Source: Arthrobacter sp. MYb23
Lineage (GTDB): Bacteria > Actinomycetota > Actinomycetes > Actinomycetales > Micrococcaceae
Assembly: GCF_002979775.1 (NCBI RefSeq)
Contig: NZ_PCPR01000002.1
Span: forward strand, 434,001 to 498,000
Direction of reading: 5' to 3'
Length of the DNA stretch: 64,000 bases
Positions 1 to 8,620 of this stretch are shown piece by piece; position 1 is the first letter of the stretch, and each line of letters starts with the position of its first letter. The position numbers were made by a program, and so were the translations under genes. The notes beneath the pieces were generated by a model. The model worked only from the letters and a program-made list of their open reading frames with translations, ran no database searches and was not told the DNA's origin.

Positions 1-526
1 CGGCGAAAGCCGGGTTGGGCGCATAGTGCTGCACGAAGTACCGCGAGTGCGAGGTGAGGATGGAGGTGAAAGCCTCCGTTCGATCTGCCACCACGCCAGC
101 GGCCACCAAAGCATCGGCGATGTGCGGGCGGCCTACCGTGGCGCCGGGGGCAACATGGTGGATCACGTCGTCCCAGGTCAACGGGTAATCCTCGGACAGC
201 AAAGTGACCATATGCTCGGCACGGGTAAGCCTTGCATCCTTGGACTTGGTGATTTCCTCCAGCAGGCCCGCATGGGAGGGGTCATGGAGGTAACTCAGCA
301 AATGGACACTGATTCCCTGCTCCGTCCGGCAGGAGATCTCCATTCCGGGGATGAACGCAATGCCATGTTCCCGGGCAGTCGTGGCGGCAGGCTCCCAGCC
401 ATCCGTGGAATCGTGGTCAGTCAAAGCCACGGCGTCAAGACCGGCCGAAACGGCTGAGATGATCACGCCGGCCGGTGTCTCGGTTCCGTCGGAAACATTT
501 GAGTGCGCATGCAGGTCTATCCTCAC
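1..526 (-). CDS. PHP-domain phosphoesterase, cut by the window edge
   Basis: The N-terminal 175 codons of a polymerase-and-histidinol-phosphatase (PHP) family metal-dependent phosphoesterase; the C-terminus lies beyond position 1. Start is GTG at 526. Family metal ligands are visible: the H-x-H pair at residues 6 and 8 (DLHAHS), the LTDHDST motif near residues 35-41 and the glutamate of PGMEIS near residue 63. Members of this stand-alone group hydrolyse phosphoesters such as 3',5'-nucleoside bisphosphate or short oligonucleotides; the substrate here cannot be read from sequence. It is divergent from pepP. A TAGGCT -10 hexamer lies exactly 6 nt before the GTG, so the message is probably leaderless. 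Confidence 0.88.
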   Translation of the reverse strand, partial: MRIDLHAHSNVSDGTETPAGVIISAVSAGLDAVALTDHDSTDGWEPAATTAREHGIAFIPGMEISCRTEQGISVHLLSYLHDPSHAGLLEEITKSKDARLTRAEHMVTLLSEDYPLTWDDVIHHVAPGATVGRPHIADALVAAGVVADRTEAFTSILTSHSRYFVQHYAPNPAFA

Positions 527-532
527 TTTCCC

Positions 533-538
533 AGCCTA
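533..538 (-). promoter_or_regulatory. Candidate -10 box, leaderless start of PHP gene
   Basis: TAGGCT on the minus strand, 6 nt before the GTG at 526. Transcription would begin at or next to the start codon. No convincing -35 was identified. Confidence 0.5.
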
Positions 539-606
539 TGGGATGCAGGCCCGCTTGGAGTGTTGCGGCGTTGGCCTCCTCACGTAACTGGTGGGACGAT
601 GTAACG

Positions 607-2181
607 GTGAACGATGCCGAAAACACCCAAAACTCGTCCTCCCAGCCACTGCAGGAGCGTGTCAACAACCGCTCGCAAAGGCCCACATCAGATGCCTTCA
701 AGGCATTCATGGCCAGCAATTGGGCGCCCGCCCCGCAGGTGACCCCTGCGCGTGACGCCGTTGCAGACCACGCCGCACGCCGACGTCGTGCTATTTCCGA
801 ACAGTTCAAAGGCGAACGCCTCGTCATCCCGGCCGGTCCGCTGAAGGTCCGGTCCAACGACTGCGACTACCGCTTCCGCCCCCACTCCGGCTTCGCCCAC
901 CTCACCGGATTGGGCTTGGACCACGAGCCTGACGCCGTGCTGATCCTGGAACCGGCCGCAGAAGGAAAGGGCGACGACGGCGGTCACCACACTGCCACCC
1001 TCTACTTCCGTCCGTTGGCCGGCCGGGACACCGAGCAGTTCTACGCTGACTCGCGTGCAGGCGAGTTCTGGATCGGTGCGCGGCCCACACTGGCCGAATT
1101 CGAAGCCCGTCTCGGCCTCCCCACCGCGCACATCTCCGAGCTTGAGATGGCTATCACCAAGAATGTTGGCGCCCCGGAAATCGGCGGCATCTCCATTCGG
1201 CTGGTCCGCAAGACGGACGAGAACATTGACGCGCTGGTGGACACCGCCCGCTACAACACTGCCAAGGACCCTGAGAACCTGGACCTCGGCGAACTCGACG
1301 CCCTGGATGAGAAGCTCAGCGAGGCTTTGTCCGAAGTGCGCCTCCTCAAGGACGAGTGGGAAATCGAGCAGATGAAGATCGCCGTCGCGGCGACGGTGGA
1401 AGGCTTCGCCGACGTCGTCCGTGCCCTGCCCCGCGCCCTGACGCACCAGCGCGGCGAGCGTGTTGTTGAAGGTGCCTTCTTTGCCCGCGCCCGCGAGGAA
1501 GGCAACGAACTCGGTTACGACACCATTGCCGCGTCCGGCAACAACGCCACGGTCCTACACTGGAACCGCAACTCCGGAACCGTCAACGCCGGCGAACTCC
1601 TGCTCCTGGACGCCGGAGTGGAGGCCGACTCCCTCTACACGGCAGATATCACCCGTACGCTTCCGGCCACGGGCACCTTCACGGAAGTGCAGCGGAAGGT
1701 ATATGAGGCCGTCCTCGACGCCGCAGATGCAGGCTTCGCAGCCGCTCAGCCGGGCGTGAAGTTCCGGGACATCCACACCGCAGCAACCACCGTCCTGGCC
1801 GAACGCCTCGCCGAATGGGGCTTGCTGCCTGTGTCCGTCGAGGAAGCCGTCAGCCCGGAGGGCCAGCAGCACCGCCGCTGGATGCCGCACGGCACCAGCC
1901 ACCACCTGGGCCTCGACGTCCACGACTGCGCGCAGGCGAAGCGTGAACTCTACCTCGATGGAGTCCTGACCGAGGGAATGGTCTTCACGATCGAACCTGG
2001 CCTGTACTTCAAGAACGAAGACCTCGCCATTCCGGAGGAATACCGCGGAATCGGCGTTCGCATCGAAGACGACATCCTCATGACCGCAGACGGCCCCGTC
2101 AACCTCAGCGCCGCGTTGCCGCGCAAGGCTGACGACGTCGAATCCTGGATGGCCGGCATCTACCAGGAAGCCCAGGGCTAA
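607..2181 (+). CDS. pepP: Xaa-Pro aminopeptidase (aminopeptidase P, family M24B)
   Basis: Cytosolic metallopeptidase of 524 residues that removes an N-terminal residue preceding proline. An aminopeptidase P N-terminal domain (about residues 60-200) precedes the pita-bread M24 catalytic domain. All metal-ligand motifs are present: the two aspartates of LLLLDAGVEADSLYTADITR (near 334-346), the histidine of HGTSHHLGLDVH (near 427), the glutamate of TIEPGLYF (near 461) and that of RIEDDIL (near 486). The reading frame stays open to 475, but GTG at 607 fits best because it follows GGTGGGA and the upstream codons do not resemble the family. A strong terminator follows. Confidence 0.93.
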   Translation: MNDAENTQNSSSQPLQERVNNRSQRPTSDAFKAFMASNWAPAPQVTPARDAVADHAARRRRAISEQFKGERLVIPAGPLKVRSNDCDYRFRPHSGFAHLTGLGLDHEPDAVLILEPAAEGKGDDGGHHTATLYFRPLAGRDTEQFYADSRAGEFWIGARPTLAEFEARLGLPTAHISELEMAITKNVGAPEIGGISIRLVRKTDENIDALVDTARYNTAKDPENLDLGELDALDEKLSEALSEVRLLKDEWEIEQMKIAVAATVEGFADVVRALPRALTHQRGERVVEGAFFARAREEGNELGYDTIAASGNNATVLHWNRNSGTVNAGELLLLDAGVEADSLYTADITRTLPATGTFTEVQRKVYEAVLDAADAGFAAAQPGVKFRDIHTAATTVLAERLAEWGLLPVSVEEAVSPEGQQHRRWMPHGTSHHLGLDVHDCAQAKRELYLDGVLTEGMVFTIEPGLYFKNEDLAIPEEYRGIGVRIEDDILMTADGPVNLSAALPRKADDVESWMAGIYQEAQG

Positions 2182-2219
2182 GCCCCTGCCGTTGGAGTAA
2201 CGCAGTAACTTAAGAAGGC

Positions 2220-2272
2220 AGAAAGGGAAGGCCACCGGGATCTGAACTGATCCCCGGTGGCCTTCCCTTTCT
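2220..2272. terminator. Bidirectional terminator between pepP and a stress-type protein gene
   Basis: Two arms of about 20 nt (AGAAAGGGAAGGCCACCGGG and its complement at 2252-2272) around a short loop, with A-rich and T-rich flanks. It sits between convergent genes and can serve both. Confidence 0.85.
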
Positions 2273-2287
2273 GCTGCGCGGAAGCGT

Positions 2288-3112
2288 CTACTGCTTGGAG
2301 GAATCCTCGGAGCCGGACTGCTGTCCATCTTCCTGCGGTGCGTTCTGTGCCGGGTTCTGTCCTTCGGTTACCCGGACACCGTACTGCGGACGGCCGTCCG
2401 GGAGGTCGGGGTACCGGACAGCTGCCGGTGTGGGGGCCTGCGCGGGCTGGTTCGCCGGTGCCTCGTTCTGTCCCTGCGGAGTGCTTGGGGCGCTGGACTC
2501 GGGACCGCGTTGGCCATAAGGATCATTCCACGTGGTAGGCCGCTCAGGTGCCTGGCCAGGCTGCTGGAACGGTGCATTCGGCTGGTTGTAGTTGCTGGTC
2601 TGCGGTGTGGCAGCCTGCGACGGATTCATGGGCAGCTGGTGGAGCAGGCGGCGGGCCTCCTGGGCTGCCTCCACGGCGACGATCACATCGTAATTGGTGG
2701 CCACCACCTGGCTGGTGGAGGTGAAGTCACGCTTTCCGCGTTGCGTGGCATAGGTGACGATCCCGAACAGCATGAAGAACGCCGCCCCCATCAGCACTGA
2801 GGTGATGATGGAGAACGGACCCCCTGCGGGCGTAAAGAAGGACAGCATGACGCCGACGAAGAGGCCGAACCACATGCCACTCAGGGCACCGGACAAGGCC
2901 ACCCTGGGGTAGCTCAGCCGGCCGGTCACCCGCTCCACCATTTTGAGGTCGTTACCCACGATCGACACCAACTGAACAGGGAACTGCTGATCTGCGAGGT
3001 AGTCCACCGCCTTCTGGGCATCCAAATACGAGGTGTATGAACCTACGGTGTCCCCCTGGGGAACACTGCGGGACTCCTCAACGGCTTTGGGACCACCAAA
3101 AATGTTTGACAT
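2288..3112 (-). CDS. General stress protein-like membrane protein with Gln/Pro-rich tail
   Basis: Predicted 274-residue protein. The N-terminal 70 residues (YTSYLDAQKAVDYLADQQFP and onwards) resemble the general stress protein 17M/YflT-type domain. Two hydrophobic segments follow (ALSGALSGMWFGLFVGVMLS and IITSVLMGAAFFMLFGIVTY, about residues 70-115), then a soluble stretch ending in a low-complexity tail rich in Gln, Pro, Asn and Ala. The start ATG at 3112 (MSNIFGG) is chosen over far-upstream in-frame codons because the conserved region begins there; those codons run into the divergent gene at 3189. Exact function is unknown. The tail suggests an extracytoplasmic or disordered segment, which is inference. 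Confidence 0.8.
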   Translation of the reverse strand: MSNIFGGPKAVEESRSVPQGDTVGSYTSYLDAQKAVDYLADQQFPVQLVSIVGNDLKMVERVTGRLSYPRVALSGALSGMWFGLFVGVMLSFFTPAGGPFSIITSVLMGAAFFMLFGIVTYATQRGKRDFTSTSQVVATNYDVIVAVEAAQEARRLLHQLPMNPSQAATPQTSNYNQPNAPFQQPGQAPERPTTWNDPYGQRGPESSAPSTPQGQNEAPANQPAQAPTPAAVRYPDLPDGRPQYGVRVTEGQNPAQNAPQEDGQQSGSEDSSKQ

Positions 3113-3176
3113 AGCCCCATTGTGTCTCATGGACATGTGTAGAGGCTGGAATTCAGCTAAAAGAGAGCAGACTCGG

Positions 3177-3182
3177 TAGCCT
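3177..3182 (+). promoter_or_regulatory. Candidate -10 box, leaderless start of the MgtE-like gene
   Basis: TAGCCT followed by GTAAAT and then the ATG at 3189. No ribosome-binding site lies before this ATG, which supports leaderless initiation. Confidence 0.45.
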
Positions 3183-3188
3183 GTAAAT

Positions 3189-4472
3189 ATGAGCACACAT
3201 CCTTCACGCGTCTTCGTCGCGCGCTTGCTCGGCTTGGACGTCTTCGACCCCCTGGGCGATCGTCTTGGCCGATTGCGCGACGTCGTGGTGCTCTCCCGCG
3301 GCACCCGTGGTGCTCCCCATGTGGTGGGCATCGTGGTTGAAGTTCCGGGCAAGAAGCGGGTGTTTGTTCCCATGACGCGTATTACGTCCATCGATCAGAC
3401 CCAAATCATTTGCACCGGCCTGGTGAACTTGCGGCGTTTCGAGCAGCGCGGTGCCGAAACTCTGGTGGTCGCTGAGATGTTCGACCGCCGCGTGACGCTG
3501 GCCGATGGCAGTGGAGACGCCACGATCGAGGACATCGCCATGGACCAACACAGGTCCAAGGACTGGTTTGTCAGCAAGCTGTTCGTCCGCCGCGGCCATT
3601 CCCTGTCGCCCTTCGGCAGGCTCCGCCGTAACGAGACGCTGATCATCGATTGGGCCGATGCCCAGACCGGCGCCCACAACGAACCCCAGGCCGCCACGCA
3701 GTTCGTTGCCACTCACGAAGACCTTAAACCTGCCGACTTCGCCGAAGCCCTTCAGGAAATGAGCGACAAACGGCGCTTTGAAGTGGCAAGTGAGCTTCAG
3801 GATGAACGCCTCGCCGATGTCCTCCAGGAACTCCCGGAAGATGACCAGGTGGAGATCCTCTCCGCACTTGATGTGGAACGCGCCGCTGACGTCCTCGAAG
3901 AGATGGATCCTGACGACGCCGCCGACCTCCTGGCCGAGCTTCCCTCCGCCCAGGCTGAAGAACTGCTTCAGCTCATGGAACCCCAGGAAGCCGAGGACGT
4001 CCGCCGCCTCCTCGAGTACGACGAAGACACCGCCGGTGGCCTGATGACTCCGGTCCCGGTCATCCTCCCGCCTGAGGCCACTGTGGCGGAAGCCCTTGCC
4101 CACGTCCGCCGCGAAGAGCTCTCGCCTGCGCTGGCCTCCTCCATCTTCATCGCCCGTCCACCGTTGGAGACCCCCACCGGACGTTTCCTGGGCGTGGTGC
4201 ATATACAGCAGCTTCTGCGCTTCCCTCCGCCGGAACCGTTGGGCAACCTCGTCGATAAGAACCTTGAACCGCTCTCGGATCAAGCCCACATCTCCGAAGT
4301 TGCCCGGACCTTGGCGACGTACAACCTGAATTCACTTCCAGTCGTGGACGACGACGGCCGCCTTGTGGGGGCGGTGACTGTTGATGACGTGCTGGATCAC
4401 CTGTTGCCGGATGACTGGCGCGCCCACGAGGACGACGCCCCTATAAGGAAACTTGGAGGCCGCATTGGCTGA
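3189..4472 (+). CDS. Soluble MgtE-N/CBS-domain protein with PRC-like N-terminus
   Basis: A 427-residue protein with three parts: a PRC-barrel-like N-terminal region (about 1-150, FVARLLGLDVFDPLGDRLGR), an MgtE intracellular N-domain of repeated acidic helices (about 175-280, with ADVLQELPEDDQVEILSALD and AADLLAELPSAQAEELLQLM) and a CBS pair (about 285-405, ending NLNSLPVVDDDGRLVGAVTV). In true MgtE channels these cytoplasmic modules sense Mg2+ and gate a transmembrane pore. Here no membrane segment exists and the protein stops after the CBS pair, so it cannot be a channel alone. Actinobacterial homologues such as Rv1232c are known. Its 3' end overlaps the DUF1003 membrane gene, suggesting a coupled product. 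A regulatory or sensor role is inference. Confidence 0.88.
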   Translation: MSTHPSRVFVARLLGLDVFDPLGDRLGRLRDVVVLSRGTRGAPHVVGIVVEVPGKKRVFVPMTRITSIDQTQIICTGLVNLRRFEQRGAETLVVAEMFDRRVTLADGSGDATIEDIAMDQHRSKDWFVSKLFVRRGHSLSPFGRLRRNETLIIDWADAQTGAHNEPQAATQFVATHEDLKPADFAEALQEMSDKRRFEVASELQDERLADVLQELPEDDQVEILSALDVERAADVLEEMDPDDAADLLAELPSAQAEELLQLMEPQEAEDVRRLLEYDEDTAGGLMTPVPVILPPEATVAEALAHVRREELSPALASSIFIARPPLETPTGRFLGVVHIQQLLRFPPPEPLGNLVDKNLEPLSDQAHISEVARTLATYNLNSLPVVDDDGRLVGAVTVDDVLDHLLPDDWRAHEDDAPIRKLGGRIG

Positions 4473-5178
4473 TAACAACGCCACCCGATCCGCCAAGTCC
4501 ACAGGACGCACCGGCAGCAGCCTCGACACTCCCCTGAGCGGACGCCAACGCATCCTGCCCAAGTTCTCACCGAACCCGGACGCTTTCGGGAACGCTACGG
4601 AGGGCTTCGCCCGGTTCATGGGTACGCCCACGTTCCTGGTTTACATGACGGTGTTCTGTGTGTTCTGGCTTGCCTGGAATTCATTCGCTCCCACGGACTG
4701 GCAGTTCGACCGCATGGAGCTGGGCTTCACCCTGCTGACGCTCATGTTGTCGCTGCAGGCCTCCTATGCGGCTCCCCTTCTGCTGCTGGCCCAAAACAGG
4801 CAGGATGACCGCGACCGTGTCTCGCTCCAGCAGGACCGCCAGCGTGCGGAACGCAATCTCTCTGACACCGAGTACCTCACGCGGGAACTGGCTTCGCTCC
4901 GCATTGCCCTGCGCGAAGTAGCCACCCGTGACTACGTCCGGACCGAACTCCGAAGTCTGCTTGAAGACATCATTGATGCCCAGGAGGAACTCCGTGAGAA
5001 CGAAGCCGCCTCGGATGGCACGGAATCACCGGGTGAGAAGGTCAAGGAGAAACTGAAGGAAAAGCGCGATAAATCGCGCGGCCCCCGCACCCAGCAGATT
5101 CCGAAGGTCCGCCCGCCGCGAGCCGCAGGTCCACAGCATTCAACGGCCAAAACATCACCCGAAAACCCCGAAAGCTGA
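4465..5178 (+). CDS. DUF1003 family membrane protein
   Basis: A 237-residue protein with a polar N-terminus, two membrane segments (about 57-75, FLVYMTVFCVFWLAWNSF, and 86-109, LGFTLLTLMLSLQASYAAPL), the DUF1003 AQNRQDDRDR motif directly after the second helix, a coiled-coil region and a Lys/Pro-rich basic tail. The start is placed at TTG 4465 because GGAGG at 4455-4459 stands 5 nt before it; TTG 4453 is in frame but has no such site. The gene overlaps the MgtE-like gene by 8 nt. DUF1003 proteins have no settled function; a magnesium-linked role is suggested only by its neighbour. Confidence 0.85.
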   Translation: MADNNATRSAKSTGRTGSSLDTPLSGRQRILPKFSPNPDAFGNATEGFARFMGTPTFLVYMTVFCVFWLAWNSFAPTDWQFDRMELGFTLLTLMLSLQASYAAPLLLLAQNRQDDRDRVSLQQDRQRAERNLSDTEYLTRELASLRIALREVATRDYVRTELRSLLEDIIDAQEELRENEAASDGTESPGEKVKEKLKEKRDKSRGPRTQQIPKVRPPRAAGPQHSTAKTSPENPES

Positions 5179-5188
5179 GCCTGACCAT

Positions 5189-6316
5189 ATGAGCACCGCA
5201 TCGGCCGAGGCGCTGCATGCTGCCTTGGCAACCGTCATTGATCCCGAACTCCGGCGCCCCATTACGGAACTTGGGATGGTGGAGTCGATCTCTGCGAACG
5301 ATGACGGCACTGTGCAGGTGGCTGTTCTGCTGACCATTGCCGGATGCCCCCTGCGCGAAACAATTACGAAGGACGCCAGCGACGCCCTCCTCGGAGTGGA
5401 AGGCGTCACCGGCGTGGACGTGGAACTGAAAGTCATGTCCCCCGCCCAGCGGGAAGCCCTCAAGGAACAGCTCCGCGGACCCGGTGGACAACGCGGCATC
5501 CCCTTTACCAAACCTGATTCGCTGACCAAGGTGTACGCCGTGGCCAGCGGTAAAGGCGGTGTAGGAAAGTCATCGGTCACGGTCAATCTGGCCTGCGCGC
5601 TGGCCGCCCAAGGCCTCCGTGTGGGGATAGTGGACGCCGACGTGCACGGCTTTTCCGTACCGGCGCTGATGGGGATCACCCAGAAGCCCACTCAGGTGGA
5701 CGACATGATCCTTCCACCCGTGGCCTACGGCGTGAAGGTCATCTCCATCGGCATGTTCGTTGACGGCAACCAACCCGTGGCATGGCGCGGTCCCATGCTG
5801 CACCGGGCCCTTGAACAATTCCTCACCGACGTTTACTTCGGTGATCTCGATGCCCTCTTCCTGGACCTGCCTCCCGGCACGGGGGACATCGCCATCTCCG
5901 TGGCGCAGCTTCTGCCCAATGCGGAAATCCTGGTGGTCACCACTCCGCAGGCAGCTGCCGCTGATGTGGCCGAACGAGCCGGCACCATCGCCACACAGAC
6001 CGGACAGAAGGTGGCCGGCATCATCGAGAACATGTCCTACCTGGAAATGCCCGACGGCGGCCGCATGGAATTGTTCGGAAGCGGCGGCGGCGCCATCCTG
6101 GCTGAGCGGTTGAGCACTGCCGTGGGCACCGACGTTCCGCTCCTCGGCCAGATTCCGCTGGACATCCGCTTGCGGGAGGGCGGCGACGCCGGGAAACCCG
6201 TGGTTCTGGCAGCACCTGAGACGGCCTCCGCGAAAGCACTGGAAGGCATTGCTGGTTCCTTGGCCACGCGGCCCCGTGGGCTGTCCGGCAAGCCTTTGGG
6301 CATCCAGCCCCGCTAG
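5189..6316 (+). CDS. mrp: Mrp/NBP35-type iron-sulfur carrier ATPase
   Basis: A 375-residue member of the Mrp/ApbC P-loop family, which bind and transfer [4Fe-4S] clusters to apo-proteins in the cytosol. The MIP18/DUF59 domain covers about residues 5-85, with the conserved cysteine in TIAGCPLRE at 53. The deviant Walker A SGKGGVGKSS lies at about 120-129 and FLDLPPGTGD follows near 225. No C-terminal CPxC motif is visible, unlike many bacterial Mrp proteins, so cluster binding could differ. Start ATG 5189 lies 10 nt after the DUF1003 stop, so the three + strand genes are likely one transcript ending at the hairpin after 6316. Confidence 0.92.
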   Translation: MSTASAEALHAALATVIDPELRRPITELGMVESISANDDGTVQVAVLLTIAGCPLRETITKDASDALLGVEGVTGVDVELKVMSPAQREALKEQLRGPGGQRGIPFTKPDSLTKVYAVASGKGGVGKSSVTVNLACALAAQGLRVGIVDADVHGFSVPALMGITQKPTQVDDMILPPVAYGVKVISIGMFVDGNQPVAWRGPMLHRALEQFLTDVYFGDLDALFLDLPPGTGDIAISVAQLLPNAEILVVTTPQAAAADVAERAGTIATQTGQKVAGIIENMSYLEMPDGGRMELFGSGGGAILAERLSTAVGTDVPLLGQIPLDIRLREGGDAGKPVVLAAPETASAKALEGIAGSLATRPRGLSGKPLGIQPR

Positions 6317-6352
6317 GCCCAGGCCACGAGGCCTGGGCTGGCGGGTCTTTTG
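6317..6352 (+). terminator. Terminator after mrp
   Basis: Perfect GCCCAGGCC/GGCCTGGGC stem at 6317-6338 with an ACGA loop beginning at the mrp stop codon, followed after a few bases by TCTTTT. Confidence 0.75.
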
Positions 6353-6411
6353 CTGACCTGACGGCGAACTGGCTGATCCAACGCCCTCAAGGGGCCGTCA
6401 GCTACTTGAGC

Positions 6412-6792
6412 TCAGGTCGCCTCGGTGTCGAAGGGTGCGGCTTCGCCCTCGGCCAGCCGCTCAATGACCCGCACCGGGGTCTTGGGTTTTACATCTACGG
6501 CCGCGGCAGCAGCAGGGGCTCCTGCACTGACAGGCTTCTCGTCATCAAGAAGCGCATCCTTGATGATGCGCCGGGGATCATATTGACGAGGATCGTACTT
6601 CTTCCAGTCGACCTCATCGATGTCAATGCCGACTTCTTCTTTAATCTGCTCGCGGGCGCCGGAAGCCATACGACGCACTTCCTTGACCAGGTTGGCGAGC
6701 TTTTGAGTGTATTCGGGCAAACGGCTGGGACCGATGACGAGTACGCCGATAATCAGAAGGAGTATGAACTCCGGGCCGTTGATTCCAAGCAC
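6412..6792 (-). CDS. tatB: Sec-independent protein translocase subunit TatB
   Basis: A 126-residue twin-arginine translocase component that, with TatC, receives folded precursor proteins at the membrane. It has the typical layout: a short N-terminal helix (GPEFILLLIIGVLVIGPSRL, about 6-25, with the conserved Glu and Gly-Pro hinge), an amphipathic helix (PEYTQKLANLVKEVRRM) and a charged, Ala/Pro-rich variable tail. The GTG start at 6792 has TAATCT 7 nt before it, so tatB may have its own leaderless promoter besides read-through from the sigE operon. The sigE, anti-sigma, tatB order is shared with mycobacteria. Confidence 0.93.
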   Translation of the reverse strand: MLGINGPEFILLLIIGVLVIGPSRLPEYTQKLANLVKEVRRMASGAREQIKEEVGIDIDEVDWKKYDPRQYDPRRIIKDALLDDEKPVSAGAPAAAAAVDVKPKTPVRVIERLAEGEAAPFDTEAT

Positions 6793-6802
6793 GTTACGAA
6801 GA

Positions 6803-7753
6803 TTACCTTGTCTCTGGTGCCGCTCCTAAACCGGCAGGACGGAGGATGGTCTGGAGGCCTCGCAGCACCCTTTTGTACCATGCCTCCTGATCCTCATGGC
6901 CAGGAGTCCTCAACATGGACTCCCCCGCACGGACGATTTCAGGGACAGCATCGTCTGCGCTGTCCGCCGGGAGGTCCGATGCGTAGCTGATAACGGCTGC
7001 AGGCATGGTGTAGACGGCCTTCCACGGGGTTCCCTGCGTGACGGAGAGCCGCGCGGAAGAAGAACGCATCTGGGCCGATCCGTCCGCAGGCAGGTGTTCC
7101 TCCACGATGGTGGCATAGTGGCCGTTGCTCTCGAGCCTGATCTCCACGGCCGGGTTGCCGTTATGGCTGGTGGCTTGGGCGGATACCACGCGGAAGCCCA
7201 TGCCGGACAACTCGGGGCAGGCCCACCCTTCGGCCCGCAGCGACTCCAACTGTTCGGGGGTCAAACTGACCGCGCTCCCGGCTCGAAACGCCGGTCCCAC
7301 CATGGTCTCAGCGGGGCTTCCCGTCCAGGCACCGGCCAGGGAGCTGGCGGTGCTTGGTCCCGCGAAGGCTTGCGGCTCGGCATCGCCGGCGATCACGTAG
7401 GCGGACGCAGCCAGAGCCCCTGCACTGACCATCAGGGCGCCCACAGCGATGCCCGCGACACGAAGACCCCGCAACCGCCGGTCGGGATACTGCAGTGGTG
7501 AATGTTGAGGCGTTGAGCCGGAATGCCCCGGCTCTTTGGCCAGGCGTTCTGTGTGCTGGATCAAGCGGGCGGCAAGATCCTGGCTGGCTTCAGGGACGGC
7601 CGAGCCACGGAGGCGCTCAAGGTACTGCCGTTCGCGGCGGAGAGCCATCCGGCATTCGTCGCAGCGCTGCAGGTGCTCCGGGCTGCGCGTATGGCGCAGG
7701 GCAGCCATTCTGCGCCGGGAGAAGACTCCCGGCCGAAGGGGACGTCGAGGCAT
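6803..7753 (-). CDS. rseA: Zinc-type anti-sigma factor (RseA-like), partner of SigE
   Basis: A 316-residue membrane-anchored protein predicted to hold the adjacent ECF sigma factor inactive. The N-terminal segment carries the zinc anti-sigma signature H-x3-C-x2-C in HLQRCDECR. A single hydrophobic span (about residues 94-118, VAGIAVGALMVSAGALAASAYV) leads to an extracytoplasmic domain of about 190 residues, longer than in many homologues. Start ATG 7753 is preferred because AGGG sits 5 nt upstream, formed by the end of sigE; GTG 7759 is the alternative. The tight junction with sigE implies translational coupling. Which stress signal acts on the external domain is unknown. Confidence 0.85.
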   Translation of the reverse strand: MPRRPLRPGVFSRRRMAALRHTRSPEHLQRCDECRMALRRERQYLERLRGSAVPEASQDLAARLIQHTERLAKEPGHSGSTPQHSPLQYPDRRLRGLRVAGIAVGALMVSAGALAASAYVIAGDAEPQAFAGPSTASSLAGAWTGSPAETMVGPAFRAGSAVSLTPEQLESLRAEGWACPELSGMGFRVVSAQATSHNGNPAVEIRLESNGHYATIVEEHLPADGSAQMRSSSARLSVTQGTPWKAVYTMPAAVISYASDLPADSADDAVPEIVRAGESMLRTPGHEDQEAWYKRVLRGLQTILRPAGLGAAPETR

Positions 7754-7760
7754 CGACACC

Positions 7761-8384
7761 CTAAAGGATGCTGGCGATGCGGGGCATCTTCAACCGCGGC
7801 TTGCGCGCCTCTGCAGGGCGCGGATCGCGGTGGGCAAGTTTCTCGCGGAGCATGGTCCGTCCGCGGTGGATACGGGACCTGACAGTCCCCAGTTTCACAC
7901 CGAGCGCCTCGGCTACTTCGTCATAGGAAAGACCTTCGAGATCGCACAGCACGACGGCGGCGCGGAAGTCCGGCGGGAGTTCTTCCAACGCCCGCTGGAC
8001 ATCGAGGTCAAGGTTGTTGTGCTCGAAGCTCTGCTCAGGTCCCGGCTCACGGCCGGGCAATCGGGATTCGGCATCTTCTGCGAGCGCATCGAAGCGGATG
8101 CGGCTCCTGCGCCGTGCCCCGTCCAGGAACAGGTTGGTGGTGATACGGTGCAACCAGCCATCCAGGGTTCCCGGTTTGAAGTTTTCGAGGGACCGGAAAA
8201 CTCTGACGAAAACCTCCTGGGTGAGGTCCTCGGCGTCGAACTTGTTGCCGGTCAGGCGATAGGCGAGGCGATATACCTTGGCGGAGTGATTTGAAACCAC
8301 TTCCTCCCAGCTGGGCATGACCCAATCAGTAACGGCCTCAAGGCTTTCCGATGTTTGGACTGGCGCAGCATGCGATGCCGGCAT
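7761..8384 (-). CDS. sigE: ECF RNA polymerase sigma factor SigE
   Basis: A 207-residue extracytoplasmic-function sigma factor. Region 2 (about 30-100) contains [20 protein letters not shown] and [17 protein letters not shown]; region 4 (about 135-190) contains [20 protein letters not shown] and the helix-turn-helix [16 protein letters not shown]. It directs RNA polymerase to envelope-stress promoters. Context supports orthology to mycobacterial SigE: anti-sigma and tatB downstream, an O-methyltransferase divergent upstream. ATG 8384 follows GGGGAG. A perfect 16-bp palindrome lies 26-41 nt upstream of the start. Confidence 0.92.
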   Translation of the reverse strand: MPASHAAPVQTSESLEAVTDWVMPSWEEVVSNHSAKVYRLAYRLTGNKFDAEDLTQEVFVRVFRSLENFKPGTLDGWLHRITTNLFLDGARRRSRIRFDALAEDAESRLPGREPGPEQSFEHNNLDLDVQRALEELPPDFRAAVVLCDLEGLSYDEVAEALGVKLGTVRSRIHRGRTMLREKLAHRDPRPAEARKPRLKMPRIASIL

Positions 8385-8409
8385 CGTCCACTCCCCTCAA
8401 ACTGTGGTT

Positions 8410-8425
8410 CACCGAATATTCGGTG
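8410..8425. promoter_or_regulatory. Perfect 16-bp palindrome upstream of sigE
   Basis: CACCGAATATTCGGTG is identical to its own reverse complement and lies 26 nt before the sigE start codon, in the 236-nt gap shared with the O-methyltransferase gene. Its position fits an operator or a 5'-UTR element. No binding protein can be named from sequence. The rest of the gap (8426-8620) shows no gene and no clear second element. Confidence 0.55.
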
Positions 8426-8620
8426 CCGCCCACCTCATGGATGACCGGAGCATTATCATCCCAAGTTTGTCTGGGAATTTCCTGACTGGCAGGCGTTTTC
8501 TCCGCAAGGCTGAAAACGGTGGTGGACACACCCCCGGAGAGCTGCCCCGCAGCGGGTTTGCGGGTGCGGACACAGTAGTCTTGGTACAAACACCCCTCCC
8601 CGCGGAAAGCGAACCCCTTC

